This document shows positions 1 through 8,330 of a DNA stretch of 64,000 nt, in pieces. The DNA lies in contig NZ_JASNWF010000005.1 in the NCBI RefSeq assembly GCF_030283205.1, positions 124,001 to 188,000 on the forward strand. The letters are read 5' to 3'. The position numbers were made by a program, and so were the translations under genes. Numbering within the stretch: position 1 is the stretch's first letter; every line of letters begins with the position of its first letter. Under the pieces are notes generated by a model. It did not search any database. It was not told where the DNA came from and worked only from the letters and a program-made list of their open reading frames with translations. Source of the DNA: Actinomadura opuntiae (GTDB taxonomy: Bacteria > Actinomycetota > Actinomycetes > Streptosporangiales > Streptosporangiaceae).

Positions 1-1
1 G

Positions 2-703
2 GTCGCCGTCTCCGGCGCCTCCAGCAAGGCGAGCACGACCGCGCAGGTCGCCGCCGCCGTGCAGCCGAGCGTGGTGTCGATCAGCAGCCGGTCGCAGATG
101 AGCGAGAGCGAGGGGTCGGGGGTGATCCTGCGCTCGGACGGGGTGATCCTCACCAACGCGCACGTCGTGTCCGACGGCGGTCAGCTCTCGGTGAAGTTCA
201 GCAACGGCAAGACGGCGCCCGCGACGCTGCTCGGCGCCGACACCGCCAACGACATCGCGGTGATCAAGGCGCAGGGCGTGTCCGGGCTGAAGCCCGCGAC
301 GCTCGGCGACAGCGGCAAGCTGGCCGTCGGCGACTCCGTCCTCGCGGTCGGCAACCCGCTCGGCCTCAGCGGCTCGGTGACGTCCGGCATCGTCAGCGCG
401 CTCGGCCGCCAGGTGCAGGAGGGCGACTCCGGCGGCGGCCGGCAGCAGTTGCCGCCCGGCCTGCAGGGGCAGCTGTCCCAGCAGCAGGAGGCCGTGATCG
501 AGAACGCGATCCAGACCGACGCGGCGATCAACCCGGGCAACTCCGGCGGCGCGCTGGTCAACAGCGCCGGGCAGGTGATCGGCGTCAACACCGCGATCGC
601 CACGTCGGGCAGCAGCTCGGGGAACATCGGCGTCGGCTTCGCGATCCCGATCGACCAGGCGAAGAAGTCCGCCGACAAGATCATCGCGAGCGCGTCGCTG
701 TAG
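2..703 (+). CDS. HtrA/DegP-like trypsin-fold serine protease, 5'-truncated by window edge
   Basis: This is the C-terminal part of a secreted or membrane-anchored S1C serine protease; its start lies upstream of base 1 and the frame is open from base 2. The catalytic triad is visible: His in TNAHVV (codon near 161), Asp in NDIAVI (near 251) and Ser in PGNSGG (near 542). The protein stops about 50 residues after the catalytic Ser, so no PDZ domain follows, unlike DegP or HtrA proteins with one or two PDZ domains. The missing N-terminus probably carries a transmembrane anchor, as in many actinomycete HtrA-like proteins; that is inferred. A role in envelope protein quality control is known for the family. 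The downstream 183 bp hold no gene that I can see. Confidence 0.9.
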   Translation, partial: VAVSGASSKASTTAQVAAAVQPSVVSISSRSQMSESEGSGVILRSDGVILTNAHVVSDGGQLSVKFSNGKTAPATLLGADTANDIAVIKAQGVSGLKPATLGDSGKLAVGDSVLAVGNPLGLSGSVTSGIVSALGRQVQEGDSGGGRQQLPPGLQGQLSQQQEAVIENAIQTDAAINPGNSGGALVNSAGQVIGVNTAIATSGSSSGNIGVGFAIPIDQAKKSADKIIASASL

Positions 704-886
704 GGCTCACCGGGAGCGGTGCCCGTCCATGCTCTGGGGGGAGCGGGCGGACGGGCGGCGCGTCCCGGTGCGAGGGCCGTACCCGGGGCCGGGCCGGGTA
801 CCGGGTGCGGCCCGGCATGGGAGAGCGGCCGCGTGACCTACCTGTGGGTCACGCGGCCGTTCCCCATGCACCGGCCGGCAGGACGT

Positions 887-1720
887 TCAGTTCGACGGCA
901 CCCGGAGCGCCGGCCGCCGCCCGGCCGCCGCCTTCGCCAGCATCTTGCGGGTGCTGTGCAGGTAGTACTCGCGCGGCAGCGTCCGCACCCGCAGCGGCAG
1001 CCGCGGATACACCAGCGACAGCGCCCCCATCAGCAGACGGAACCGCAGCCGCCGCGCCCGGTTCCACTTCCACCCGTACTGCTCGCGGATCGGCGCCGGC
1101 ATGAGGCCCGCGGTGATCAGCCGGATCGCCGCCAGCCCCGGCGCGTTCAGCGGGCCGCCCGGCAGCCGGGGGTTGAGCACCTGGTCGGCGATCGCCCGGG
1201 ACGCGTCGCTGATCTTCAGGTTGTTGAGCATCCCGGCGTAGTACTCGCGGAAATCCCGGTAGCTCGCGGGCAACCGCTCCTCAGGGCAGCCGAGGATCGT
1301 CGCGTAGACCTTCGTCTGGCCGTAGAACTCCGCCAACTCGTCCTCGGTGAACGTGCGACGGAACAGCAACTGGTAGAACTGCGCGGCGACGGCGAAGAGC
1401 GTGGCCGCCACCCACACCTGCAATTCCGGGTCGTTGGCCTCGTAGTCCGGGCCGGTGACCTGCGCGTGCCCGCGGGTGACCAGGGCGCTGAAGGTCTCCG
1501 CCTCCTCCCGCGTCCCGAACTGCACCGCGTACAGCCAGCCCATGGTGTTGCGCAGCCGCCGCAGCGGGTCCTCGGCGGTGTAGCTGTGGTCGTAGACGCC
1601 CTGCGCGACCTTCGGGTGCGCGGTCTGCAGCAGCGACGCGGCCCCGCCCGCCGCGATCAGCGCGCCCTCCCGGGTGATGTGGCGGATGAGGTCGCCGTCC
1701 TGGAACCGTCCTTCGGTCAT
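887..1720 (-). CDS. DUF2236 / MpaB-type (rubber oxygenase-like) family protein
   Basis: This 277-residue protein belongs to the DUF2236 family, which includes the fungal MpaB oxygenase and is related to latex-clearing protein. Family traits visible are the early HPKVAQGVYDHS segment, conserved His residues and the mid-protein FYGQTKVYA stretch. The family is thought to bind heme through His and to use oxygen; the substrate here is unknown. The ATG at 1720 is preferred over a longer frame from 1783 because a -10-like TACACT ends about 7 nt before it, suggesting a leaderless mRNA. A short palindrome overlaps this promoter. It is transcribed divergently from the ArfB-like gene. Confidence 0.85.
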   Translation of the reverse strand: MTEGRFQDGDLIRHITREGALIAAGGAASLLQTAHPKVAQGVYDHSYTAEDPLRRLRNTMGWLYAVQFGTREEAETFSALVTRGHAQVTGPDYEANDPELQVWVAATLFAVAAQFYQLLFRRTFTEDELAEFYGQTKVYATILGCPEERLPASYRDFREYYAGMLNNLKISDASRAIADQVLNPRLPGGPLNAPGLAAIRLITAGLMPAPIREQYGWKWNRARRLRFRLLMGALSLVYPRLPLRVRTLPREYYLHSTRKMLAKAAAGRRPALRVPSN

Positions 1721-1727
1721 GGCGATC

Positions 1728-1746
1728 AGTGTAAGTAAGTACTTGC
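1728..1746 (-). promoter_or_regulatory. Candidate promoter and operator of the DUF2236 gene
   Basis: On the minus strand a -10-like TACACT (1733-1728) lies about 7 nt before the ATG at 1720. An imperfect 12-bp palindrome, GTAAGTACTTGC (1735-1746) with core AAGTACTT, sits directly upstream and would cover the promoter. This looks like the binding site of a TetR-type repressor, but no such regulator is encoded nearby. Confidence 0.35.
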
Positions 1747-1812
1747 ATGACCCGCACCCCGGGCCCGGAAAACCGGACGACATGATCGTCGCCGGGCGGG
1801 GATAATCGGGGC

Positions 1813-2238
1813 ATGCCCGACGACATCCACGTCCGCGGCTCGGTCTTCATCCCGGAGTCCGAGCTCGGCTGGCGCTTCTCCCGCTCCTCGGGACCCGGCG
1901 GGCAGCACGTCAACACCAGCGCGACCGCCGCCGAGCTGTCCTTCGACGTCGCCGCGTCCCCGTCCCTGCCCGAGCCGCTCAGGGCCCGCGCGCTGGACCG
2001 GCTCGCCGGACGGCTCGTCCGCGGCGTCCTGACGATCCGCGCCGAGGAGTACCGCTCGCAGGCCCGCAACCGCGACGCCGCGCGGGCCCGGCTCGGCGCG
2101 CTGCTGGCCGAGGCCACCGCCCCGCCGCCGAAGAAGCGCGTCCCGAAGAAGGTCCCGCGCGGCATCAACGAGCGGCGGCTGGAGAACAAGAAACGCCGCT
2201 CGAACATCAAGCGCCAGCGCTCCCGCCGCTGGGACTGA
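1813..2238 (+). CDS. arfB: ArfB/YaeJ-like peptidyl-tRNA hydrolase (ribosome rescue)
   Basis: This 141-residue protein has the GGQ motif in SSGPGGQHVNT (residues about 25-35) that in release factors catalyses peptidyl-tRNA hydrolysis. It is followed by the lysine/arginine-rich tail typical of ArfB (YaeJ/ICT1), from KKRVPKKVPRG to the C-terminus, which enters the empty mRNA channel of stalled ribosomes. It lacks the codon-recognition domains of RF1/RF2, and the length fits ArfB. A GATAAT box at 1801-1806 ends 6 nt before the ATG, so the gene is probably leaderless. It is expected to release nascent chains from non-stop ribosomes in the cytoplasm. Confidence 0.9.
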   Translation: MPDDIHVRGSVFIPESELGWRFSRSSGPGGQHVNTSATAAELSFDVAASPSLPEPLRARALDRLAGRLVRGVLTIRAEEYRSQARNRDAARARLGALLAEATAPPPKKRVPKKVPRGINERRLENKKRRSNIKRQRSRRWD

Positions 2239-2263
2239 CCTCCCGGCGGACGGTCCCGCCGGG

Positions 2264-2644
2264 TCACCGCTTCTCCAGCCGGCTGCCGCGCGGCAGCGTG
2301 ACGGCCATGATGTTGCTGGGGGTGTCCAGCTCGATGCGGTGCCATCGCCCGCGCGGGACGATGGCGGCGGTCCCGGCCGTCAGCCTGATCTCCTCCTCCC
2401 CCTGCCCCGGCCGCTCCGGACGCAGGTAGAGGCGGATCTTCCCGATGAGGCAGGACACGACCTCCTCGGCCTCGGGATGGACCTCCCAGTGGTCGGAGTG
2501 GACGTCGGCGCCGGTCTTGGCGTGGAAGGCCCGCACCTGCCAGCCGTCGGGCTCCGGGTCGTCCGTCCTCTTCTCCGCGCGGATCCGTCCGCCCGGGTGG
2601 AGGCGGAGCTTGGACGTGAACAGGTCGATCGCGGTGACGGTCAT
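2264..2644 (-). CDS. Cupin-fold protein
   Basis: This 126-residue single-domain cupin has the first cupin motif in HSDHWEVHPEAEEVV (metal-type His/Glu residues) and the second in PRGRWHRIEL. The conserved Glu/His set suggests that it binds a divalent metal. No substrate can be assigned; such small cupins serve as dioxygenases, isomerases or ligand-binding proteins. It ends 22 bp from the convergent ArfB-like gene and begins 40 bp after the end of the DHA2 transporter gene on the same strand, so it may be co-transcribed with the transporter. Confidence 0.75.
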   Translation of the reverse strand: MTVTAIDLFTSKLRLHPGGRIRAEKRTDDPEPDGWQVRAFHAKTGADVHSDHWEVHPEAEEVVSCLIGKIRLYLRPERPGQGEEEIRLTAGTAAIVPRGRWHRIELDTPSNIMAVTLPRGSRLEKR

Positions 2645-2684
2645 TGCGGGACGTCCTTCCTGCGGTGGTCGGGCAACGGACCGG

Positions 2685-4160
2685 TCAGCCCTCGGCGGGG
2701 ACGGGCCGGCGGTCGGCGGCCTGCCCCTCGGCCGCCGGCGGCGGGCCGCTGCGGCGCAGGACGGCGAGGGCGATGAGGGCGGCGGTGACCAGCAGCGCGG
2801 CGCCGAGGGTCAGGCCGAGCGCGTACCCGTCGTTGAGGGACCGGAGCGTCACGGTGTCGCCGGTGCGGTCGTGGGCCGCGGTGCCGAGCGCGGCGAGCCC
2901 GAGCGAGGCGCCGATCTGGCGGGAGCTGGCGAGCAGGCCCGAGGCGGTGCCGGTCTCGCGGGCCGCGACGCCGGCGGTGGCGATGGACACGACCGGTCCG
3001 AGGCACAGCCCGAAGCCGATGCTGGCGACGATCGACGGCCCGAGCACGTCGACGGCGTACGAGCCGTCCGGACGGATCAGGCCGAACAGGGCGAACCCGG
3101 CCGCGGTCACGAGCGCGCCGGTGACCAGGAGCGTGCGGGGCGACAGCCGGTAGCCGAGCCTGATCGCGAGCACCGACCCGACGACCACGCCCAGCGCGAA
3201 CGGCACGAACTGGACGCCCGTCAGCGCGGGACCGTTCCCGAGGACGCGTTGCAGGTAGAGCGACATGAAGTAGAACGACGAGGCCATGGCCGCGCCGACC
3301 AGCAGGTTGTAGGCGTTCGCGCCGGTGACCGAGCGATTGGCGAACAGGCCGAGCCGCAGCAGCGGCTCCCGCGTGGTGGTCCGCTCGACCAGGACGAACG
3401 CGGCGAGCAGCACGGCGGCGGCCGCCAGGGTCCCCAGGGTGACCGGCGAGGTCCAGGCGTACCGGTCGGTCCGGACGACGCCGAACACCAGCAGGGACAT
3501 GCCGGCCGTGGCCAGGACGGCGCCGAGGACGTCCGGCCGGCCGCCGCGGGCGCGGGGCGGGTCGGCGGCGACGCCGCGCCAGGCCAGGGCGAGCGCGCCA
3601 GCGGCCATCGGCACGTTCACGAACATCACCCAGCGCCACCCGGCGTACTGGGTGAGCAGGCCGCCGATCAGGACGCCGAGGGCGCCGCCGGCGGCGTTCA
3701 CCGCGCTCCAGACACCGAAGGCCCGGACGCGCGCCCGTCCGGCGGGGAACGTCGCGGTCAGCAGGGCCAGCGCGGCCGGGGCCAAGGCGGCGGCGCCGAC
3801 GCCCTGCGCGGCCCGGGCTGCGACGAGGTGCCCCGGTTCCTGGGCGAGGCCGCCGGCGAGGGAGGCCACGCCGAACAGGGCGAGCCCGGCCACGAGGATC
3901 CCCTTGCGGCCGTACCGGTCGGCGGCCTTGCCGCCGAGCAGGAGCAGCCCGCCGAAGGTGAGGGCGTAGGCGTGGATCACCCAGGTCACGCCGACGGCGC
4001 TGAACCCGAGGCCGCTCGCGATGCGCGGGAGCCCGACGTTCACGACGGACAGGTCGAGCGAGACCATGAACTGCACGACGGCCACGACGGCGAGCGTGAG
4101 TCCGGGCCGTATCGCCGACCGGACGACCGGTTCTTCCTGGATCGTATGCATGCCGCACAT
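2685..4160 (-). CDS. DHA2-family (14-TM) MFS drug/proton antiporter
   Basis: This 491-residue integral membrane protein is of the DHA2 class (QacA/EmrB-like). The N-terminal half shows the DHA2 signature around LDLSVVNVGLPRI, motif A in GGKAADRYGRKG and motif C-like GGALGVLIGG. About 14 hydrophobic segments run to the C-terminus. The start at 4160 is chosen because GGAG lies 6 nt upstream (GGAGAACACG-ATG). It exports small toxic compounds by proton antiport in known members; the substrate here is unknown. It is divergent from a histidine kinase/response regulator pair, and a 20-bp palindrome lies between them (4240-4259), so the two-component system probably controls this pump. Confidence 0.9.
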   Translation of the reverse strand: MCGMHTIQEEPVVRSAIRPGLTLAVVAVVQFMVSLDLSVVNVGLPRIASGLGFSAVGVTWVIHAYALTFGGLLLLGGKAADRYGRKGILVAGLALFGVASLAGGLAQEPGHLVAARAAQGVGAAALAPAALALLTATFPAGRARVRAFGVWSAVNAAGGALGVLIGGLLTQYAGWRWVMFVNVPMAAGALALAWRGVAADPPRARGGRPDVLGAVLATAGMSLLVFGVVRTDRYAWTSPVTLGTLAAAAVLLAAFVLVERTTTREPLLRLGLFANRSVTGANAYNLLVGAAMASSFYFMSLYLQRVLGNGPALTGVQFVPFALGVVVGSVLAIRLGYRLSPRTLLVTGALVTAAGFALFGLIRPDGSYAVDVLGPSIVASIGFGLCLGPVVSIATAGVAARETGTASGLLASSRQIGASLGLAALGTAAHDRTGDTVTLRSLNDGYALGLTLGAALLVTAALIALAVLRRSGPPPAAEGQAADRRPVPAEG

Positions 4161-4239
4161 CGTGTTCTCCAGGGCGGCCGCCGGTCGTCGTGCCGGGGAA
4201 GACTCCTGCGCGTGGCACCGGGGGCGCAGATTCGGCGCG

Positions 4240-4259
4240 ACTACTTCCCAGGGAGTAGT
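4240..4259. promoter_or_regulatory. Palindromic operator between DHA2 pump and kinase/regulator genes
   Basis: The 20-bp sequence has perfect 6-bp arms, ACTACT and AGTAGT, and a partly symmetric CCC/GGG centre. It is placed 80 bp upstream of the transporter start and 57 bp upstream of the kinase start. Its size and dyad symmetry fit a dimeric NarL/LuxR-type response regulator such as the one encoded at 5456-6115. Binding is inferred. Confidence 0.55.
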
Positions 4260-4316
4260 GGATTGATACGCCCCGGCGCCGAGGACGACCGCCGGGAAAG
4301 CCCGTAATCTGCACAA

Positions 4317-5459
4317 ATGATGTTCCTCGACCCGCGGCGGCCGCTCCTCCAGGACGGCCTCCTCGCCGCGGCGATGGCCGTCCTGCTGACGGTCGTCATG
4401 CTCTACACGCCGAGCGCGGACGCGCTGGACCTCGCCGCCGTCCTCGGCGGCTCGGCCGCGCTGCTCGCGTGGCGGCGGGCGCCCCTGGTGACGCTGCTCG
4501 CCAGCGCGGCGTGCATGCTCGTCGTCGCGGCGCGCACCCAGCCGGGCCCGGCGGTCGCCTACCCGGTGATGGTGGCGGTGTTCGCCGCGGTCAGCGCCGG
4601 TCACCGGGTGGCCGCGGCGCTGGTGAGCGCGGCCTTCCTCGGGGCGGGCCTGGCGGTGAACCTGCCCGGCGCCGACGGGGCGGGGCAGAACTTCCAGAGC
4701 ATCTCCCTGCTGGTCGGCTGGTTCGTCGCGGCCGGCGTGGCCGCGACAGTGACCCGGCACCGGCAGGCATACCTGGAGGAGGCCGAGCAGCGCGCGGCCG
4801 AGGCCGAGCGCACCCGCGAGGAGGCGGCGCTGCGCCGCGCGGGCGAGGAGCGACTGCGCATCGCCCGCGAACTGCACGACTCGCTGACGCACAGCATCTC
4901 GGTCATCAAGGTCCAGGCCGGGGTGGCCGTCCACCTGGCGCGCAGGCGCGGCGAGGACGTGCCTCCCGCTCTGCTGGCGATCCAGGAGGCCGGCAGCGAC
5001 GCCATGCGCGAGCTGCGCGCCACGCTGGAGGTGCTGCGCGACTCCGACCGCTCCGACGGGGACGCCCAGGCCAGCGGCCTCGACCGGCTCGACGACCTGG
5101 TCGACCGGGCCCGCTCGGCCGGGCTGCGGGCCACGGTGACGATCTCCGGCGAGCGGCGCGGGCTGCCGCCCGAGGTCGACCGGGCCGCGTACCGGATCGT
5201 CCAGGAGGCGCTCACCAACGTCTCCCGGCACGCCGGCGGGGCGGCCGCGGCGGTCTGCCTCGACTACGGCGACGAGACGCTGGTCGTGCAGGTCGAGGAC
5301 GACGGCAAGGCCGACGCCGACGCGCCGCCGGTGCCCGGCAAGGGCCTGCTCGGCATGCGCGAACGCGTCGCGGCGCTCGGCGGACGGCTGCGCGCCGAAC
5401 CCCGCGCGGAGGGCGGCTTCACCGTCCGCGCCGAACTCCCCCTCGGAGGACCGGCGTGA
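4317..5459 (+). CDS. NarL-type two-component sensor histidine kinase
   Basis: This 380-residue kinase has about five or six hydrophobic segments in the first 150 residues with short loops, so no large extracellular sensor. A HisKA_3 dimerisation domain follows with the phospho-acceptor His187 in ARELHDSLTH, then an HATPase_c domain (EALTNVSRHAGG N-box, GKGLLGMRERV G-box). It autophosphorylates and passes phosphate to the adjacent regulator. Two ATGs (4317, 4320) are possible. A -10-like TAATCT at 4305-4310 puts the transcription start at the ATG, so translation is probably leaderless. Its stop codon overlaps the GTG start of the regulator. Confidence 0.93.
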   Translation: MMFLDPRRPLLQDGLLAAAMAVLLTVVMLYTPSADALDLAAVLGGSAALLAWRRAPLVTLLASAACMLVVAARTQPGPAVAYPVMVAVFAAVSAGHRVAAALVSAAFLGAGLAVNLPGADGAGQNFQSISLLVGWFVAAGVAATVTRHRQAYLEEAEQRAAEAERTREEAALRRAGEERLRIARELHDSLTHSISVIKVQAGVAVHLARRRGEDVPPALLAIQEAGSDAMRELRATLEVLRDSDRSDGDAQASGLDRLDDLVDRARSAGLRATVTISGERRGLPPEVDRAAYRIVQEALTNVSRHAGGAAAAVCLDYGDETLVVQVEDDGKADADAPPVPGKGLLGMRERVAALGGRLRAEPRAEGGFTVRAELPLGGPA

Positions 5460-6115
5460 TCCGCGTGCTGCTCGTGGACGACCAGGCGCTGATCCGCGGC
5501 GGCTTCCGCGCCCTGCTGGAGATCGAGGACGACATCGAGGTGGTGGCCGAGGCCGCGAACGGCGAGCAGGCCGTCGCGCTCGCCGTCGAGCACCGGCCCG
5601 ACGTCGCCCTGGTCGACATCCAGATGCCGGTGATGGACGGCATCGAGGCGACCCGGCTGATCGCCGCCGACGAGCGGCTGAGCGGCGTCCACGTCGTCAT
5701 CCTCACCAACTACGGCCTCGACGAGTACGTCTTCAACGCGCTGCGCGCCGGCGCCTGCGGCTTCATGGTCAAGGACACCGAGCCCGCCGACCTGGTGCAG
5801 GGCGTCCGGGTCGCGGCCCGCGGCGACGCGCTGCTGTCGCCCGCGATCACCCGCCGGCTGATCGGCGAGTACGTCACCCGCCGTCCCGCGCCCGCGCCCG
5901 AGGCGCTCGGCGTGCTGACCAACCGGGAGCGGGAGGTCGCCGCGCTGGTGGCCCGCGGGCTGTCCAACGACGAGATCGCCGCCCAGATGGTGATCAGCCC
6001 GACGACGGCGAAGACGCACGTCAGCCGGGCGCTGACCAAGCTCGGCGCCCGGGACCGCGCCCAGCTGGTGGTGCTCGCCTACGAGTCCGGCCTGGTCACC
6101 CCGCGGCGCACCTGA
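5456..6115 (+). CDS. NarL/FixJ-family response regulator
   Basis: This 219-residue regulator has an N-terminal receiver (VDDQ acidic pair, phospho-acceptor Asp54 in LVDIQMP, conserved Lys in MVKDTEP) and a C-terminal LuxR-type HTH (LTNREREVAALVARGLSNDEIA). It starts at GTG 5456, overlapping the kinase stop (GTGA) with GGAGG at 5445-5449, so translation is coupled. The cognate kinase is upstream and the likely target is the divergent DHA2 pump through the palindrome at 4240-4259. Its last 20 bp overlap the 3' end of the convergent truncated ATPase gene. Confidence 0.95.
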   Translation: MIRVLLVDDQALIRGGFRALLEIEDDIEVVAEAANGEQAVALAVEHRPDVALVDIQMPVMDGIEATRLIAADERLSGVHVVILTNYGLDEYVFNALRAGACGFMVKDTEPADLVQGVRVAARGDALLSPAITRRLIGEYVTRRPAPAPEALGVLTNREREVAALVARGLSNDEIAAQMVISPTTAKTHVSRALTKLGARDRAQLVVLAYESGLVTPRRT

Positions 6116-7187
6116 CGGCGCGCCGTCCCGGCGGAGTGCCGGCCGCACCGGTCGCCCTCGGCCGGTGCGGCCGGCGCCGCGCGGGTGGTGTGAACCGGAT
6201 GCCGCCGCCCTCGGAGACCAGCAGTCCCAGTCCGGCGGCCTGCCGGATGTCGCGGGCTTCCTCGGCTCGTCCGGCGCGGCGGAGAAGGTCCGTCGTCGGC
6301 CGGATCGCCAGCGCGGCCATCAGCAGCGTCTCGCGGGTCTCGTCCGGAAGCAGGCCGAGCCGCTGTGTGATCACGGCCTGTACGCGCTGCGGCAGCGGCG
6401 CGGGACGCCAGTGCCTCGGGACGCGGTCGGTGAAGGCGCCGCCGAGTGCGAGGGCCAGGAACGGGTTGCCGCCGGAGTCGGAGTGCAGCGTGTTCACCAC
6501 CCGCACCGGCAGCCCGTAGCCGGCGAACATCTCCGCCAGCTCGTCGGGCCCGAGGGGCGGGACGGGGATGTGCACGGCACCGGGCGCCGGAGCCCAGGCC
6601 GCCGCGCCCGCGCCTCCGCCGGTCTCCCCGCCCGCGAGCTCGTCCGGCCAGCGTCCGGCCACGACCGCGCGGACGCCGCGGGACGCGATCCGGCCCACCG
6701 TGTAGCGGACGGCGTGCACGGACTCGGCGTCCAGCCATTGCGCGTCGTCGACGAGCAGCAGGACGGGACGCTCCTCGGCGCAGCGGGCGAGCAGCCCGCG
6801 CAGGGCCAGCCGGCACGCCAGATGGTCCACGGCGGGCCGGCCCGGCGCGTCTAGCAGGTGCGGGTCGGGCCGTCCGGTCAGCCGGTCCTTCGGCAGGCCG
6901 GCGGTGAGGCCGGCGGGCAGCTGGTCGAGCAGCTCCGCCAGCCCCGAGCAGGGCACCCAGCGCTCGGTCTGCGTCCCCGCGACCCGAAGGACCAGCTCGC
7001 CGCGCGCGGCGGCCGCGGCCCCGAGGGCTTCGAGCAGGGCCGTCTTGCCGATGCCGCTGGGCCCGGTGAGCACGGCGCCGCCGTTCGCGGACAGCCGTGA
7101 CTCCACGGACGCGAGCAGCACCGAACGCCCTGCGAGCGGGGACGGTGTTCCGTTCGGGACGACCGGCGGCGCCGCAGCGACGTCCAT
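6096..7187 (-). pseudogene. LuxR-family (AAA_16) ATPase regulator, truncated after the ATPase domain
   Basis: The predicted 363 residues show a P-loop (GPSGIGKT, near residue 45), a Walker B-like LLLVDDAQWLD and the following STAND-type ATPase region seen in large LuxR/MalT-like regulators. Full-length relatives run to about 900 residues with TPR-like repeats and a C-terminal LuxR HTH. Here homology stops around IRFTPPA and about 28 Arg/Pro-rich residues follow, so repeats and HTH are absent. The start at 7187 has a good ribosome site (GGAGAGGTG-ATG). The gene probably lost its 3' part by deletion; the end overlaps the response regulator gene by 20 bp. It might still make a stable ATPase fragment. 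Confidence 0.7.
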
Positions 7188-7401
7188 CACCTCTCCATTC
7201 CGAGGGATCGGACGCCGCACCGACGATAACGACGAGCCGGGACGCTCACAACGGGCGCGTTCCGCACGATGACACGCCCGCGCCACCGGCCGGTGCGCGA
7301 GGGCGGCGGGGACGCGCGAACGCCCGTCCCGGGGGTGGTCGGGACGGGCGTCCGGGTCTCGGTCCGCCGGTCGCCGGCGGGCCCGCGCGCGAGCGCGGGG
7401 G

Positions 7402-7437
7402 TCAGCCGTAGTACTCGGGGATCAGCCGTAGTACTCG
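7402..7437. repeat. Tandem 16-bp duplication next to attL
   Basis: The 16-mer TCAGCCGTAGTACTCG occurs at 7402-7417 and again at 7422-7437, the second copy running into the attL core. Read leftward both copies encode the same ending (EYYG-stop) as the host gene interrupted by the element. The upstream copy may be a scar of an earlier integration or excision. About 210 bp between it and the ATPase start at 7187 show no gene. Confidence 0.75.
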
Positions 7438-7452
7438 ATGAACGGCACCTTC
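7430..7452. other. attL core site
   Basis: This 23-bp sequence (AGTACTCGATG...GCACCTTC) is identical to 26102-26124. Sequence to its left encodes, on the minus strand, the original last codons of the target gene (EYYG-stop). Sequence to the right belongs to the element. Partial identity continues a few bases past the core (CCGGA at 7456-7460 and 26128-26132). Confidence 0.9.
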
Positions 7453-7715
7453 CTTCCGGAGAAGCCTACGACCTGCGGCGATCATCTATATATAGCCTCT
7501 GACCTGGTAAAACTACGTTCACCGTGTTACATCGTGTTCAAGGTCATCAGGCAATGTGACGGAACAGAGACGGAACAGAGGGACGGTCGCCCGCGCGGTC
7601 CCCCGATCAAGGTCCGGTGCGCCCTCGAGCGCACCCGCCGCCCGAACATGAGGCGGCCCCGGACGCGGTGATCAAAGCACCGGCCGGGGCCTTGATCCGG
7701 AGAGGCCCGGACCCA
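7453..7715 (+). promoter_or_regulatory. Left-end control region of the transfer operon, with direct repeats and leader hairpin
   Basis: No gene is apparent here. The region has an AT-rich palindromic CTATATATAG (near 7487), a tandem direct repeat of ACGGAACAGAG (7559-7569 and 7570-7580), and two interlocked inverted repeats: GGCCCCGG (7655-7662) with CCGGGGCC (7684-7691), and GATCAA (7670-7675) with TTGATC (7692-7697). The hairpin ends just before the purine-rich ribosome site of the gene at 7716. Similar leader hairpins precede the genes at 9467 and 13525. The GGAACAGAG repeats could be integrase arm sites because a related pair lies close to attR. Confidence 0.6.
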
Positions 7716-8330
7716 ATGAACGATCGTATGACCGGCTGCCCCCCGTGGTGCAGCGGAGACCACAAGACCACCGACTACCTCGTCCGCCATCACAGCGACG
7801 TCGGGACGATCACCGTCCAGGGCGAGCCGCTGACAGTGTCCCTCGAAGCGCCAGCGACGCCCGCCGGGGACCGGGTCGTCTCGCCCCACGTCGCGGCGCG
7901 CTGGCCGCACACCGCCCCGTACCCCGGAGGCTCCGGCGGCGACGTGGACGGTTTCGATGCCACTGCGGACGAGACCGACGCGCTCGTCACCCTGCTGACC
8001 CGCGCCGCCGCGCGGCTCCGCAGCCACCAGGCGGCCGGGCTCCCCACCGACCTCGGCCCGTACGAGACCGAGCAGCAGGCGGCCGAGACCGTGCGCGAGG
8101 CGTATGGGAACGTGACCGACCTCGGCACGATGGGCCGGTTCAACATGGCGCGCCTGAACGCGGCGTGCGCGGCCGCCGGCGTCCGACTCGGCGCGTACGA
8201 CCGCCGCATCCTCGGCTGGCTCGCGGGGTGGGAGCCGGAGACGGTCGCGGTCGTCGTCGGCCTGGTCGTCCGCGCCAGCCGCGCCGCCGTCGACGGGCGT
8301 ACCGAGCAGGGCCGGGAGGGCGGCCGATGA
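7716..8330 (+). CDS. DUF6907-like protein of AICEs
   Basis: This 204-residue protein begins with a Cys/His-rich segment (GCPPWCSGDHKTTDYLVRHH) characteristic of DUF6907 proteins common on actinomycete plasmids and integrative elements. The C-terminal 80 residues are helical (YGNVTDLGTMGRFNMARLNAACAAAG). The N-terminal motif may bind zinc. No function is established. The ATG at 7716 is chosen for the upstream GGAGAGG and because sequence before it forms the leader hairpin. The stop overlaps the next start as ATGA, so it is the first gene of a coupled operon leading to the transfer genes. Confidence 0.7.
   Translation: MNDRMTGCPPWCSGDHKTTDYLVRHHSDVGTITVQGEPLTVSLEAPATPAGDRVVSPHVAARWPHTAPYPGGSGGDVDGFDATADETDALVTLLTRAAARLRSHQAAGLPTDLGPYETEQQAAETVREAYGNVTDLGTMGRFNMARLNAACAAAGVRLGAYDRRILGWLAGWEPETVAVVVGLVVRASRAAVDGRTEQGREGGR

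Noticed and set aside
2445..5231. Long open frames on both strands across the transporter and kinase region
   Set aside because: Only the DHA2 protein (from 4160) and the kinase show family motifs; the extra length of the minus frame beyond 4160 is antisense to the kinase gene.
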